This document shows positions 8,216 to 18,502 of a stretch of DNA of 63,837 bases, one piece after another. A program made the position numbers and the translations under genes. Numbering within the stretch: the stretch's first letter is position 1; every line of letters begins with the position of its first letter. Source of the stretch: an uncultured Bacteroidales bacterium (GTDB taxonomy: Bacteria > Bacteroidota > Bacteroidia > Bacteroidales > UBA932); assembly GCA_900319375.1 (NCBI GenBank), contig ONOI01000002.1:1-63837 (forward strand), in the 5' to 3' direction. Below the pieces are notes generated by a model. It was not told where the DNA came from, did not search any database, and saw only the letters and a list, made by a program, of their open reading frames with translations.

Positions 8216-9669
8216 TTCAGGATAGGATTGCGTGCTGCTGTTGTTTCGTCGGGACGGGTGATCGGGGCCTTATGAGGCGCGTTGTGGAGGATATCAGGAT
8301 CCGCCGCGGCCTCGCGGGCAATTTCGTGCATTACATCGATAAATGCGTCCAACGTCTCCTTCGACTCGGTCTCGGTTGGCTCTATCATAAGGGCCTGGTG
8401 GAAGAGCAGAGGGAAGTAGATAGTCGGGGCGTGGAAACCGAAATCGAGCAGGCGCTTCGCTACATCGAGCGTCGTAGCGCCGGGCTTACCTGTCGAAGAG
8501 CCGTCGTCGATAAGACCGTCGAAGACGAATTCATGTTTACAGACGGTAGGGATAGGGAGCTTATAGGCGTCCTTCAGGCTTTCCTTGATATAGTTGGCGC
8601 TGAGGGTCGCGAGTTTGCCGGCCATCTTGACGTTCTGCTTTCCTAGCATAAGGATGTAGGCATACGCGCGCAGAATCACTCCGAAATTGCCCATAAAGGC
8701 AGAGACGCGACCGGCCGATGTCTTCGAAGAGCCCACTACCGTGAACTTGCCGTTCTCCAGCTTTTCCACCCTCGGGACGGGCAGGCAATCCGCGAGCTTT
8801 TCGCAGACGCCGACGGGACCGGACCCGGGGCCGCCTCCGCCGTGGGGCGTCGAGAAGGTTTTATGGAGATTGAGGTGCATCACGTCGAAGCCCATGTCGC
8901 CGGGACGGACCATTCCGAGCAGCGGGTTCATGTTCGCGCCGTCGTAATAGAGCAGGCCGCCGCATTCATGGACCAGCGCCGCGATCTCCTTGATGTCCTT
9001 TTCAAAAAGACCGAGGGTGTTCGGGTTGGTCATCATGATGCCGGCGATGTCCGGGCCAAGGAGCGGCCTGAGGGACTCGACGTCGACCAGGCCGTTCGCG
9101 CCGGACTTGACCTCGACTATCTCGAGGCCGCAGACCGCCGCCGAGGCGGGGTTGGTTCCGTGGGCGCTGTCCGGGACGATTACCTTCGTACGGGCGGTAT
9201 CCCCGCGAAGGAGGTGATAATTGCGGATTATCATCAGGCCGGTGAGCTCGCCGTGGGCACCGGCGCAGGGATTGAGCGTGAAGCGCTTCATTCCCGTAAT
9301 GGCGGCGAGTGCTTTCTGCATCTCGTAGTAAACTTCGAGAGCGCCCTGGATTGTAGACTCATCCTGGAGGGGATGAAGGCCCTGGAAGGCGGGCATCGCG
9401 GCTATCTCTTCGTTGATTTTCGGATTGTACTTCATAGTACAGCTGCCCAGCGGGTAGAAGCCGGTATCAACTCCGAAATTCATCTGGGAGAGATTGGTAT
9501 AATGTCTGACGAGATCCGGTTCGCTTACTTCCGGAAGAACCGGGGACTCTGAGCGCAGCAGCCCGGCAGGGATCTCGGACAGGCTGGCCTTAAAGCCGTT
9601 GTTGGGAAGGGTATAGGCAGTGCGCCCAGGCTTCGAAAGTTCGAAAACAAGTTTATCGTAGTATTTCAT
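8203..9669 (-). CDS. gcvPB: Glycine dehydrogenase (decarboxylating) subunit 2
   Basis: C-terminal half of the split P protein. 488 residues. The PLP-binding lysine sits in [14 protein letters not shown] (about residue 265). With gcvPA it decarboxylates glycine and passes the aminomethyl group to the lipoyl arm of GcvH. The gene overlaps gcvPA by 17 bp and lpdA by 13 bp, indicating tight coupling. The split form is usual in many anaerobes and in some Bacteroidota, whereas others carry a fused GcvP. Confidence 0.95.
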   Translation of the reverse strand: MKYYDKLVFELSKPGRTAYTLPNNGFKASLSEIPAGLLRSESPVLPEVSEPDLVRHYTNLSQMNFGVDTGFYPLGSCTMKYNPKINEEIAAMPAFQGLHPLQDESTIQGALEVYYEMQKALAAITGMKRFTLNPCAGAHGELTGLMIIRNYHLLRGDTARTKVIVPDSAHGTNPASAAVCGLEIVEVKSGANGLVDVESLRPLLGPDIAGIMMTNPNTLGLFEKDIKEIAALVHECGGLLYYDGANMNPLLGMVRPGDMGFDVMHLNLHKTFSTPHGGGGPGSGPVGVCEKLADCLPVPRVEKLENGKFTVVGSSKTSAGRVSAFMGNFGVILRAYAYILMLGKQNVKMAGKLATLSANYIKESLKDAYKLPIPTVCKHEFVFDGLIDDGSSTGKPGATTLDVAKRLLDFGFHAPTIYFPLLFHQALMIEPTETESKETLDAFIDVMHEIAREAAADPDILHNAPHKAPITRPDETTAARNPILKCEL

Positions 9670-10978
9670 GGATGAGCGTGTCTATATCTTCTTTACTTCT
9701 CTTTTCGGTCACGCAGAAGCTTGCGTAACCTTCTTCTGTCTTAAGCGCGGCAAAGAAGCCGGCCTGATAGAGTTTCTTCTGAAGGGCGTCGAGATCGACG
9801 AGCGGCCTGAGGACAAATTCCTTGAGGAAGGGTTTGTCCGGGAAGACGGGCTCGAACTTTCCGGTCTTGAGCAGTTCTTCATAAAGGTAATGGGCTCCCG
9901 CATACGATTTCTCGTTTACCTCGCGCATTCCCTGAGGGCCCATCAGCGACAGGTAGACCGTCACATAAAGGGCCATCAGCGACTCGTTGGAGCAGATGTT
10001 GGAGGTAGCTTTTTCGCGGCGGATGTGTTGCTCGCGCGCCTGGAGAGTCAGCACGAACGCGCGCCTACCCTCGGAATCGACCGTCTGGCCGACGATGCGG
10101 CCCGGGAGCTTACGCATATAGTCCTTCTTGCAGGCCATGAAGCCCACGGACGGGCCGCCGAGCATCATCGGAATTCCGAGACTCTGGCCGTCGCCCACAG
10201 CGATGTCCGCACCCCACTCGGCCGGCGACTTGACGACCGCCAGTGCCGAAGGGTCGCAGTACTCGGCGAGGACCGCGCCCGCTTCGTGGAGTGCTTCGGC
10301 GAAGCCTGTCAGATCCTCAATGATGCCATAGCGGTTGATCGAAGGAATGATCGCGCCGGCTACATCGCCTCCGGCCAACAGGGCTTTAAGCGAAGAGAGC
10401 GAAGTCTGGCCGCCCTCGAGCGCAATCTCCTCTATTGTAGTCCCATAGTACTTGGCATAGGTCCTGATGACCTCGAGTACGTTCGGGAGAAGGCCCTTCG
10501 ATACGAGAACGGTGTTCTTTTTCTTCGCGCAGGCAACCGCCATCCTCATCGCCTCGGCGGCGGCGGTAGGGCCGTCGTACATGGAGGCGTTGCTGACATC
10601 GAGTCCGGTGAGGTTGCAGATCATAGTCTGGTACTCGAAGATGTAGCGGAGAGTGCCCTGCGAAATCTCGCACTGATAAGGGGTATATGCGGTAAGGAAC
10701 TCCGAACGGGAAAGAAGGTTCGGAATTACAGCCGGGCTGTAGTGATCGTAAGAGCCTTGGCCCACGAAAACCTTGAGCTTCGGGTTAAGAGCTGCGAGTT
10801 TTTCGAACCAGTCGCGGACTTCCTGCTCAGACTTTGCGTCCGGCAGGTCGTACTCGCCTTTGAAAAGGAAATCGGCAGGCACGTCGGAGTAGAGGTCCTC
10901 AAGAGAGGAAACCCCTATCCGCTCGAGCATCTGCCGAATATCCTCCGCGGTGTGCGGAAAATAAGGGAAATTGCTCAT
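9653..10978 (-). CDS. gcvPA: Glycine dehydrogenase (decarboxylating) subunit 1
   Basis: N-terminal half of the split P protein, 441 residues, normal length. It has the family's N-terminal YFPHT segment, [13 protein letters not shown] near 100, and the glycine-rich [19 protein letters not shown] near 262-280. It has no PLP lysine of its own; the cofactor is bound by GcvPB. It lies 4 bp downstream of gcvH. Confidence 0.95.
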   Translation of the reverse strand: MSNFPYFPHTAEDIRQMLERIGVSSLEDLYSDVPADFLFKGEYDLPDAKSEQEVRDWFEKLAALNPKLKVFVGQGSYDHYSPAVIPNLLSRSEFLTAYTPYQCEISQGTLRYIFEYQTMICNLTGLDVSNASMYDGPTAAAEAMRMAVACAKKKNTVLVSKGLLPNVLEVIRTYAKYYGTTIEEIALEGGQTSLSSLKALLAGGDVAGAIIPSINRYGIIEDLTGFAEALHEAGAVLAEYCDPSALAVVKSPAEWGADIAVGDGQSLGIPMMLGGPSVGFMACKKDYMRKLPGRIVGQTVDSEGRRAFVLTLQAREQHIRREKATSNICSNESLMALYVTVYLSLMGPQGMREVNEKSYAGAHYLYEELLKTGKFEPVFPDKPFLKEFVLRPLVDLDALQKKLYQAGFFAALKTEEGYASFCVTEKRSKEDIDTLIHEILR

Positions 10979-10982
10979 ACGG

Positions 10983-11360
10983 TTACTTTGCTACTTCTTC
11001 GTATGCTTTTGCGTCCATCAGGTCTTCGAGCTCGCTTTCGTCGCTCATTTCGACCTTGATAATCCAGTTCTCGAAAGCGTCTTCGTTGATGAGCTCGGGG
11101 GCGTCTTCGAGGGCGGTGTTGACCTCGACTACCTTTCCGGAAACGGGAGCATAAAGTTCGCTGGATGCTTTTACACTCTCGAGAGCGCCGAAATCCTCAC
11201 CCTTTTCAATCTCGTCTCCTTCATCGGGGAGGTCGACATAAGTAATGTCTCCCATCTCCGCCTGAGCGAAATCAGAAACGCCGATGACGGCAATGTTACC
11301 TTCAACTTTTACCCATTCGTGGGACTCGCTGTAGAGCAGACCTTTGGCAATCTTTGACAT
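10983..11360 (-). CDS. gcvH: Glycine cleavage system H protein
   Basis: 125 residues, the usual size. The lipoylated lysine is K64 in ESVKASS. The protein carries the aminomethyl group from P to T protein and electrons to L protein. It lies 9 bp from gcvT and 4 bp from gcvPA. The lipoate ligase two genes upstream is the likely enzyme that loads K64. Confidence 0.96.
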   Translation of the reverse strand: MSKIAKGLLYSESHEWVKVEGNIAVIGVSDFAQAEMGDITYVDLPDEGDEIEKGEDFGALESVKASSELYAPVSGKVVEVNTALEDAPELINEDAFENWIIKVEMSDESELEDLMDAKAYEEVAK

Positions 11361-11369
11361 AATACTGTA

Positions 11370-12473
11370 TTATTTTTTATAGTTTGTCTGATAGAAACGT
11401 TTTTTGACGACCTCTCCGGGGAAGACTTTCTTACGGATGCGGACGCAGAGCTTAGTTCCGAGAGCGCTGTAGGCTTTGTCGACCAGGGCGAAGCAGATGC
11501 TCCTGTCGAGCGAAATGCTGTGGTAGCCCGTTGTCACAACTCCGACCTCGGTTCCGTCTTCGAGCTCTACCGGATAGCCGGCGCGAGGGATGGCGCGATC
11601 GAAAATTTCGAGACCAACGATTTTCTTCGCCGTTCCCTCTGCTTTCTGCTTCTCGATTGCTTCCTTTCCGATGAACTCTTCCTTGTCGAGCTTGCAGAAC
11701 ATAGAGAGCCCTGCTACGACAGGAGAAATTTCGGGCGAAAGTTCGTCGCCATAGAGCGGAAGTCCCGCCTCAAAGCGAAGGGTGTCGCGGCAGCCAAGTC
11801 CGCAAGGGGCGACTCCGGCCTGGATGAGTTTGTCCCAGATTTCCTGAGTTCCTTTTATGTCGGTATAGAGTTCGAAACCATCCTCTCCGGTATAACCGGT
11901 ACGGCTGATCAGGAGCCTTGCGCCGTTCCACTCTCCTTCGGCGTATTCATAGAAGCCGATCTCCGGGGCGTTCTTAAGTCCGAGGACCTCGACGAGAGTC
12001 TTTTCCGCCTCGGGACCCTGAACTGCGACCTGGCCCCAGATGTCTGACTGGTTGTCGATCTTTACGTCGAAACCCTTTGAGTTCCGGAGCATCCAGTCCA
12101 CATCCTTTTCGATATTCGAAGCGTTCACTACTGCGAGGAAGTGATCGGGCTCGAACTCGCGGTATACGATAAGATCGTCTACGGTTCCTCCATCGGGATA
12201 CAGCATCATTCCGTAAAGGGCCTGGCCGGGCTTACTGGTACGGATGTCGTTGGTGAAGATGTGGTTGATGAATTTTTCCGCTTCCGGACCGCTGATGAAC
12301 ACTTCGCCCATATGGGAGACATCGAAGACTCCGACCTTAGTACGGACGGCAAGGTGTTCTTCGGTAATACCGGAATACTGGATAGGCATGTCGTAACCCG
12401 CGAACGGACTCATCTTCGCTCCGAGAGCAACGTGACGGTCGTGCAGGCAGGTAAGTTTGAGGGTTTCTTCCAT
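11370..12473 (-). CDS. gcvT: Aminomethyltransferase (glycine cleavage T protein)
   Basis: Moves the methylene group from H-protein aminomethyl-lipoate to tetrahydrofolate, releasing ammonia. 367 residues from the ATG at 12473 (MEETLKLTC). An in-frame ATG at 12494 would overlap lplA and add seven residues not typical of the family. Recognisable blocks are MSPFAGYDMPIQY near 22, GVFDVSHMGE near 49 and RTGYTGEDGFELY near 185. Directly followed by gcvH. Confidence 0.94.
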   Translation of the reverse strand: MEETLKLTCLHDRHVALGAKMSPFAGYDMPIQYSGITEEHLAVRTKVGVFDVSHMGEVFISGPEAEKFINHIFTNDIRTSKPGQALYGMMLYPDGGTVDDLIVYREFEPDHFLAVVNASNIEKDVDWMLRNSKGFDVKIDNQSDIWGQVAVQGPEAEKTLVEVLGLKNAPEIGFYEYAEGEWNGARLLISRTGYTGEDGFELYTDIKGTQEIWDKLIQAGVAPCGLGCRDTLRFEAGLPLYGDELSPEISPVVAGLSMFCKLDKEEFIGKEAIEKQKAEGTAKKIVGLEIFDRAIPRAGYPVELEDGTEVGVVTTGYHSISLDRSICFALVDKAYSALGTKLCVRIRKKVFPGEVVKKRFYQTNYKK

Positions 12474-12483
12474 TGCTTTTATA

Positions 12484-13158
12484 TTAGTTTTCAAATTTAA
12501 CGATTTTTTCGATATCGTCAGCCGTGAGAACCATTTCCGAATCGCATAATCTTTCCTCGAAGTATCTGCGCAATCCGGCGGCGTCTGTCTTCAGCCCGAG
12601 CGACTTGAGATTCACCACCCGCTGCCGGACGGACTGGACCCCGTGTTTGGCCAGTTTTTCGGCGGACGGGGTAGTCGAGCGGGCAAGCGCCTCGAAGTCG
12701 AGATCGTAGAGCATGGTCCCATGGACGATGGTCGCATTAGGCAGGGCGTGGCAGGCGTTACCGGAGACCTTACGCTCGCCCACCAGGATATCGTTGTGTT
12801 CGGTACGCGCCGCGTCAAATCCGAGGCCCCGGAGTATTTGGGCGATCTTTTCGAGAAAACCGGCGAACACCTTTTCAACCCGAGTGTCCGGCGTGATGAA
12901 CGAAAGCATCACGTTTCCACGGTCGGAGTAAACGCAGCCTCCGCCGCTCTTACGCCTTACCACCGCAATACCATTTTCGCGGCAGTAATCGAGATTGACC
13001 TCATTTTCTATTACCTGGTTGCGGCCGCAGATTACGGTCGGGGGCGACTGCCAGGTAAAGAACAATTCTTCTTTCACGCTTTTCGCGAGATACTCTTCCA
13101 CGGCGAGGAAGAAAGTAAGCCGGTCCGGAGCGCCGGCGGGAATTACCACCTTTTTCAT
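12484..13158 (-). CDS. lplA: Lipoate-protein ligase A, short form
   Basis: Activates lipoate with ATP and attaches it to apo-proteins such as GcvH. 224 residues, covering the catalytic domain only; the C-terminal accessory domain of E. coli LplA (about 338 residues) is absent. The lipoyl-AMP motif RRKSGGGCVYSD is near 68-79 and the catalytic-lysine segment GERKVSGNA near 127-135. Lying 10 bp upstream of gcvT, it is well placed to lipoylate the H protein. Its ATG overlaps the AAA ATPase stop by 4 bp. Small ligases of this type sometimes need a separate LplB-like partner, which I do not see here. Confidence 0.9.
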   Translation of the reverse strand: MKKVVIPAGAPDRLTFFLAVEEYLAKSVKEELFFTWQSPPTVICGRNQVIENEVNLDYCRENGIAVVRRKSGGGCVYSDRGNVMLSFITPDTRVEKVFAGFLEKIAQILRGLGFDAARTEHNDILVGERKVSGNACHALPNATIVHGTMLYDLDFEALARSTTPSAEKLAKHGVQSVRQRVVNLKSLGLKTDAAGLRRYFEERLCDSEMVLTADDIEKIVKFEN

Positions 13159-14465
13159 GACAGACCAGCAAGAAAGAACGAGACCGCATAGACGGGGACA
13201 TTATCCATCCACTCGCGGCCGAAGTGATTGTCGAGCGAAGCGCGTATACCGTTTCGTCCTGGATTCTTTTCGACGAAAAGCCTCATGGCTTTAGAGTTTC
13301 CGTTCTGGTAGGGCATAACCTCTACCGGGACTATACGCGAGAGCTCCTGGACTATAAAGTCTATAGAGAGGGTAGACCCCTGAGCCCCGTAATAACATAC
13401 TGGATCCCCGCGAAGAGCAATCTGGTTCAAAACGAGGGTCTGGAGCAGGGCTCCGTTGAAACCCTTGAAGGCCTCATCGCCCACCAGAATTCTTGCGGGA
13501 TCTATATCTGCCAGGGCGGCCGCCATCCCGGGATCGAAAGGGAACAGCTTGAAACTCCTCGCGTCCTGGAAGAATTCAATCGGCATCGAAACCGTACTTA
13601 GTTTATGTACCTTATATATAAGTCCCGCGCGGACGAGCCAGGAAATAGAACTGTCGTAATCCTTCAGGCGGGCGCCCTCTTTTAGTTTTGAGAGGTTGAA
13701 TTTCTGGTTCTCGTCAAGAAGCTGAGGGAACACTGAATTCAGGACAGCGGTTATTTCATCTATGTGGCGCTTAGGCGCGAAGCGGAGAATGTCGTTTTCA
13801 TACGCAGTAATAAGGTCTTTCTGTACTGCGCGGACCTGAGAAGGAAGCTGTCCTTGAACAAAAGCCGCTACCGCCTGGGGCATACCTCCGCAAAACAGAT
13901 ATTCTTTAAGATACTGGTTATACCTGGGCAGAAGAGATCCGATAGCGCCCCAGTCGAGACTCCGCAGAAGCCCCGCCATATTATCATGGCCGGTGGCGGA
14001 GAGGAACTCATCGTAAGAAAAAGGGAAGATTCTTAGGGTCTCAATAGTCCTTGATTGCTTTAATTCCTCAATCTTTGCCTCTGTCTTAGGGCTTGCGGGC
14101 AGAAATCCGCAGACTATAATGTCGAAACCGAAGTCAGACTCAACAAAATCCGGAAGCACACTGAGAGCCTCGGTACAAGCCTGGATTTCATCCCAAATCA
14201 GAAGGGTATTTCCGGGGGTAACATCTATCTTGGAGAGTGATGAAATTTCTCGAAGAACGCGGCCCGCTTCGGGCTCGTTCTGAAATACCGTTTTATAGTC
14301 CGGATTCTCCTCGAAATTGAGATAAATTACCCTCTCATACTCCGTTTTTGCGAACTCTTTGAGCAGGTAAGTCTTTCCTACTCTACGCGCCCCATAAACA
14401 AGCAGGGGACGGTGGAATTTATTGCTCTTCCAGCGTAAAAGATCCTTATAAGCAGCTCTTTTCAT
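13155..14465 (-). CDS. AAA ATPase with C-terminal DUF4143 domain
   Basis: 436 residues from the ATG at 14465. The alternative TTG at 14483 lies almost inside the promoter and is unlikely. Walker A is GARRVGKT near 25-32, Walker B is LLIWDEIQA near 85-93, and a sensor-like IIVCGF follows. The C-terminal third fits DUF4143 (nuclease-like fold; FIVQE...VPVEV). Such ATPases are abundant in Bacteroidota and have no settled function. Here it heads the glycine-cleavage operon, coupled to lplA by a 4-bp overlap; the link may be only transcriptional. Confidence 0.85.
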   Translation of the reverse strand: MKRAAYKDLLRWKSNKFHRPLLVYGARRVGKTYLLKEFAKTEYERVIYLNFEENPDYKTVFQNEPEAGRVLREISSLSKIDVTPGNTLLIWDEIQACTEALSVLPDFVESDFGFDIIVCGFLPASPKTEAKIEELKQSRTIETLRIFPFSYDEFLSATGHDNMAGLLRSLDWGAIGSLLPRYNQYLKEYLFCGGMPQAVAAFVQGQLPSQVRAVQKDLITAYENDILRFAPKRHIDEITAVLNSVFPQLLDENQKFNLSKLKEGARLKDYDSSISWLVRAGLIYKVHKLSTVSMPIEFFQDARSFKLFPFDPGMAAALADIDPARILVGDEAFKGFNGALLQTLVLNQIALRGDPVCYYGAQGSTLSIDFIVQELSRIVPVEVMPYQNGNSKAMRLFVEKNPGRNGIRASLDNHFGREWMDNVPVYAVSFFLAGLS

Positions 14466-14485
14466 ACTTTGATAGTCTTTCAAAA

Positions 14486-14516
14486 CAAATTTACACTTTT
14501 TCTAACGACTTTCAAA
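14486..14516 (-). promoter_or_regulatory. Promoter of the AAA-lplA-gcv operon
   Basis: On the minus strand TTTG (14513-14516) and TAAATTTG (14486-14493) are separated by 19 bp, an exact Bacteroidota -33/-7 promoter. It predicts transcription from about 14479, 14 nt before the ATG at 14465. Confidence 0.75.
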
Positions 14517-14566
14517 GAAATCCACACTTTTTTAAAGAAGTTGTATTTTTGAACTCTACAGTTCTG

Positions 14567-14605
14567 AAAAGGACCTTATTCTTAAATTTCTTAAAGAATA
14601 GGTCC
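14567..14605 (-). terminator. Likely terminator of the glyS-thiL-dnaE operon
   Basis: On the minus strand, arms GGACCTATTCTT and AAGAATAAGGTCC pair with one bulged base around an AT-rich loop and are followed by TTTT. It lies 67 bp after the dnaE stop. Confidence 0.55.
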
Positions 14606-14671
14606 GGCGAAAGAAATTCTTATTAAAAAGACGGACTCTGCCCCGTTGGGAACTCGGCTTTTAAAGGCCGA

Positions 14672-17600
14672 CTATCTGACCGCTTTATAGGCTAAACCGA
14701 GGGATTTCAGCTGGGAAAGGAAGTCTGAACAGACTGCAACATTGTACTTTTTGGACTTCATCTCCATAGTCCACTTATGCTTCTGGCTGACGAGCACAAT
14801 AGTAAGAGGAGTCGGGCCTTTATTTCCCTTAATAGCCTTAAGAAAATCTTTTCGGAATTGTGACGTAATTACGTCCTCGTTAACGTAAACTTTCAGGGCT
14901 TTCAGGAGCGACTCGTTGACGCTTCCGAGCATCGTAATGTCTACAACACGGAGTTCGAACTCTTCCGGAGACTTGTCGTTCGGATCTTTTTTGCCCCTGA
15001 AGCGCGCCTTTACTTCGGCGGTTACGTAAACAGCTTGATGAAGCTCGAGTTTCGGACGGAAAATGTCGACGTTTTTACCGTAGAAAGTAAGCGTATACGC
15101 GCCCGAATAATCTTCGATCGTTGCTTTAAGTGACGGATTTCCGTTGCGGGTCGTACTGATATCGATGGCTGTGACGATTCCACCCATAGCCAGCTTAGAA
15201 CCCTTCTGGTCTGCGTTTGCCTTGGCTATTACGTCACTGATGCCAGCCAGCTCGCAGTTTGTAAAGGTCTCCATTTCGAAGGAGTAGCGGTCCAGCGGAT
15301 GTGACGAAAGAAACATTCCTACTATTTCCTTCTCCTTCTGAAGAAGCGGGAGCTGATCTTCATAGGCAGGAGCGGCCGGCATCTCGGGGCGAACCGGTTT
15401 CATCTCCTCGGAATCCCCAAATAGCGAGACGCTGTTGTCCAGCTTGTCGTTCTTATAGAGTTCAGCATAGCGTATGAGCTCGTCTATAAACAGGTCTCCG
15501 CTGTTTCCGGGAAGGAAGAACTGGGTGCGTTTGTAGCCGAAGGAGTCGAATGCGCCCGCGTAGATGAGCGATTCAAGAGGCTTCCTTCCTACCGGAGCGT
15601 TGTTCTTGGGATCCATCCCATTATACTCTGCCATCCTCTCTACAAAATCCCAAACGTCTTTAAACTGGCCGTTCAGAGCTCTCTGCCTTACAATAGTGTC
15701 TACTATATTGGAGCCAAAGCCCTTCATTCCGCCAAGTCCAAAGCGTATGTCTCCAGCCTTGTTTACGGTGAAACTGGCCTCAGACTCGTTTATATCAGGG
15801 TTAAGAACCTTTATCTTATGGAGCTTGCAGTCTGCCATAATCTTCTTGATCTCGTCCATATCGGAGAGATTGCAGGATAGATTGGCGGAAAGGAACTCTG
15901 CTGTATAGTGACACTTAAGCCATCCCGTCTGATAGCTGACCCAGGCGTAGCAGGTTGCGTGGGATTTGTTGAACGCGTACTGAGCGAACTTCTCCCAGTC
16001 TTTCCAGATCTTGTCCAGGACCTTCTCGGGGTGGCCGTTGGCCATTCCGCCGCTCATGAACTTTTCCTTAAGGTCCATCATTACGTCCAACTGCTTCTTA
16101 CCCATAGCCTTACGGAGGGTATCTGCCTGGCCTTTAGTGAAGTTCGCGAGCTTCTGGGACAGAAGCATGACCTGCTCCTGATAAACCGTAATTCCGTATG
16201 TATCAGTAAGATACTCCTCCATCTCGGGGAGATCATACTCGATAGGCTTAAGGCCCTGCTTTCTGTCTACAAAGTCCGGAATATAGTCCATAGGACCCGG
16301 ACGATACAGGGCGTTCATAGCGATAAGGTCTTCAAAACGCTCCGGGTGGAGCTTCTGGAGCCAGTTTTTCATACCCTCGGACTCAAACTGGAAAACTACA
16401 GTAGTATCTCCGCGTCCGTAGAGCTCGAAAGTAGGTTTATCGTTAATAGGAATAGCCTCGATGTCGATATCGATACCGTGGCGCGCCTTTATATTGTCAA
16501 GGGTTTTATGGATGATCGAGAGTGTATTCAGTCCCAGGAAGTCCATCTTGAGCATTCCTACGCTCTCGATATAGTGTCCGTCGTACTGCGAAGTCCAGAC
16601 GTCCAGTCCGGTTTCCTTATCCTTCGAAAGGCAGATAGGGATGTTCTCGGTAAGGTCGCTGGGGCCGATGATGGTCGCGCATGCGTGCTGGCCTACCTGG
16701 CGGATCGTTCCTTCGAGCTGGCTGGCATACTTGAGCACCTCCCTATTGAGCTCTGGGCCATTCTCAAGCTCGTTTTTCATGTCGGGGACCAGGCGGAAAC
16801 AGCTGCCGAGAGTTACCTTGACATCAGTATCTTCCTTACCTACCTGAAATATCTTTCCGTCCTTTTCAACCTGCTTGAAACCGGGCTTAAGCTCGTCCAG
16901 TTTAGGGTTGAAGGGATACTCCTTCTCAACCTTTTCCGAGAGGCGGTCAGGAACCATCTTCGTAAGCCTGTTGGACTCGTCGATGGAGACGTGGCTGATA
17001 CGGGCAACGTCCTTGATTGCGCCCTTGGCGAGCATGGTGCCGAAGGTGATGACGCGCGAGACGTGGTCCGCACCATAGGTATTCTCGACGTATTCGTGGG
17101 CCGCTGTAAGGTTTTCGAAGTCTACGTCGATATCCGGCATGTTAATACGGTCCGGATTGAGGAAGCGCTCGAACAGGAGCTGGTATTTAATCGGGTCGAG
17201 ATTGGTAATCCAAAGGCAATAAGCAACCACCGAACCTGCAGCAGAACCTCTTCCAGGGCCTACCAGATAGCCCATCCGGCGCGAAGCGGCGATATAGTCC
17301 TGGACGATCAGGAAGTAGTCCGGGAAGCCCATATAGGAGATCGTCTTCAGCTCGAACTGAATTCTGGACTCCTGTTCCTCTGTAAGAGTGGGGCCATAAC
17401 GTTTGTGGGCTCCTTCGTAAGTAAGGTGACACAGGTAGGCTACGGAAGTACAGAAATCATCTCCACGATACTCCTTACTGACTATTTCGCCCGTTTTCTT
17501 GTCCTTGACAATCGAATATTTGCCGTTCTCGATTATCTCGGAGTATTTTTCGAGATACTCGTCGCGCCTGGCGAGGAACTCCGGATCGATCTTGAACTTA

Positions 17601-18499
17601 GGAAGGATAGGCGGACGGTCTATCTTGTATTGCTCTATCTTGGAAGCGACCTCGATCGTATTGTCTATTACTTCTGGGTGTTCCGGGAACAGATCGCGCA
17701 TCTCGGCCTCGCTCTTAAGATACTCCTGCTGAGTATACCTGATTCGGTTGGGGTCGTCGATGTCGTTGTTCATCGTAAGGCAGATGAGGCGGTCGTGGAC
17801 CGGACCGTCTTCCTTCATCAGGAAGTGGACGTCGTTGGTCGCGATTACCTTTGTTCCCGTCTCCTCTGCCAGCTGGAAAATAGCCTGATTAACCGTAAGC
17901 TGGCCTTTGTACACGTCCAGGCTGAGGCTCGGATCCTCGGGTTTATGGAGCATCACCTCCAGGTAATAGTCGTCTCCGAAAACCTTTTTATGCCAGGCTA
18001 TCGCAGCCCTCGCAGCGTCCATATCCCCCGCCAGGATACTCTTGGGGACTTCTCCGGCAAGGCAGGCAGAGCTGCAGATAAGGTTTTCGTGGTACTTCTC
18101 GACTATTTCATGGCTTACGCGCGGACGATAGTACATACCCTCGATATGGGCCGTGGAGACTATCTTCATCAGGTTTTTATACCCGGCGTAGTTCTTCGCG
18201 AGAAGGATGAGGTGATAGTAACGTTTGTGGTCGTTGTCCTTGAGGTGGTGGTCGTAGTGGCGCGTGACGTAGATCTCGCAGCCAATGATGGGCCTTACGA
18301 TATAATTTCCGTCGGCGTCTTTGTTGCTTTTGTCTTCCGCCCAACGGAAAAACTCCTTCACTCCGAACATATTGCCGTGGTCTGTGATGGCCAGGGCTGG
18401 CATTCCCAGTTCCCTAGCGCGCGCGAAGAGCTTCTTGATGTTCGTAAGACCGTCAAGAATACTGTACTGGGTGTGGAGATGAAGGTGTACGAAAGCCAT
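14672..18499 (-). CDS. dnaE: DNA polymerase III alpha subunit
   Basis: Replicative polymerase, 1275 residues, typical for Bacteroidota DnaE1. The PHP domain starts at residue 1 (VHLHLHTQYSILDG, then ITDHGNM near 39). The C-family palm holds GPGRGSAAGS near 415 and the catalytic PDIDVDFE near 450. A tandem HhH region and an OB domain (LAMGGIVTAIDIS, about 1070) follow. It is the third gene of glyS-thiL-dnaE with only 3 bp before it, so it may have no promoter of its own. No proofreading domain is fused. Confidence 0.97.
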   Translation of the reverse strand: MAFVHLHLHTQYSILDGLTNIKKLFARARELGMPALAITDHGNMFGVKEFFRWAEDKSNKDADGNYIVRPIIGCEIYVTRHYDHHLKDNDHKRYYHLILLAKNYAGYKNLMKIVSTAHIEGMYYRPRVSHEIVEKYHENLICSSACLAGEVPKSILAGDMDAARAAIAWHKKVFGDDYYLEVMLHKPEDPSLSLDVYKGQLTVNQAIFQLAEETGTKVIATNDVHFLMKEDGPVHDRLICLTMNNDIDDPNRIRYTQQEYLKSEAEMRDLFPEHPEVIDNTIEVASKIEQYKIDRPPILPKFKIDPEFLARRDEYLEKYSEIIENGKYSIVKDKKTGEIVSKEYRGDDFCTSVAYLCHLTYEGAHKRYGPTLTEEQESRIQFELKTISYMGFPDYFLIVQDYIAASRRMGYLVGPGRGSAAGSVVAYCLWITNLDPIKYQLLFERFLNPDRINMPDIDVDFENLTAAHEYVENTYGADHVSRVITFGTMLAKGAIKDVARISHVSIDESNRLTKMVPDRLSEKVEKEYPFNPKLDELKPGFKQVEKDGKIFQVGKEDTDVKVTLGSCFRLVPDMKNELENGPELNREVLKYASQLEGTIRQVGQHACATIIGPSDLTENIPICLSKDKETGLDVWTSQYDGHYIESVGMLKMDFLGLNTLSIIHKTLDNIKARHGIDIDIEAIPINDKPTFELYGRGDTTVVFQFESEGMKNWLQKLHPERFEDLIAMNALYRPGPMDYIPDFVDRKQGLKPIEYDLPEMEEYLTDTYGITVYQEQVMLLSQKLANFTKGQADTLRKAMGKKQLDVMMDLKEKFMSGGMANGHPEKVLDKIWKDWEKFAQYAFNKSHATCYAWVSYQTGWLKCHYTAEFLSANLSCNLSDMDEIKKIMADCKLHKIKVLNPDINESEASFTVNKAGDIRFGLGGMKGFGSNIVDTIVRQRALNGQFKDVWDFVERMAEYNGMDPKNNAPVGRKPLESLIYAGAFDSFGYKRTQFFLPGNSGDLFIDELIRYAELYKNDKLDNSVSLFGDSEEMKPVRPEMPAAPAYEDQLPLLQKEKEIVGMFLSSHPLDRYSFEMETFTNCELAGISDVIAKANADQKGSKLAMGGIVTAIDISTTRNGNPSLKATIEDYSGAYTLTFYGKNVDIFRPKLELHQAVYVTAEVKARFRGKKDPNDKSPEEFELRVVDITMLGSVNESLLKALKVYVNEDVITSQFRKDFLKAIKGNKGPTPLTIVLVSQKHKWTMEMKSKKYNVAVCSDFLSQLKSLGLAYKAVR

Positions 18500-18502
18500 A
18501 TT

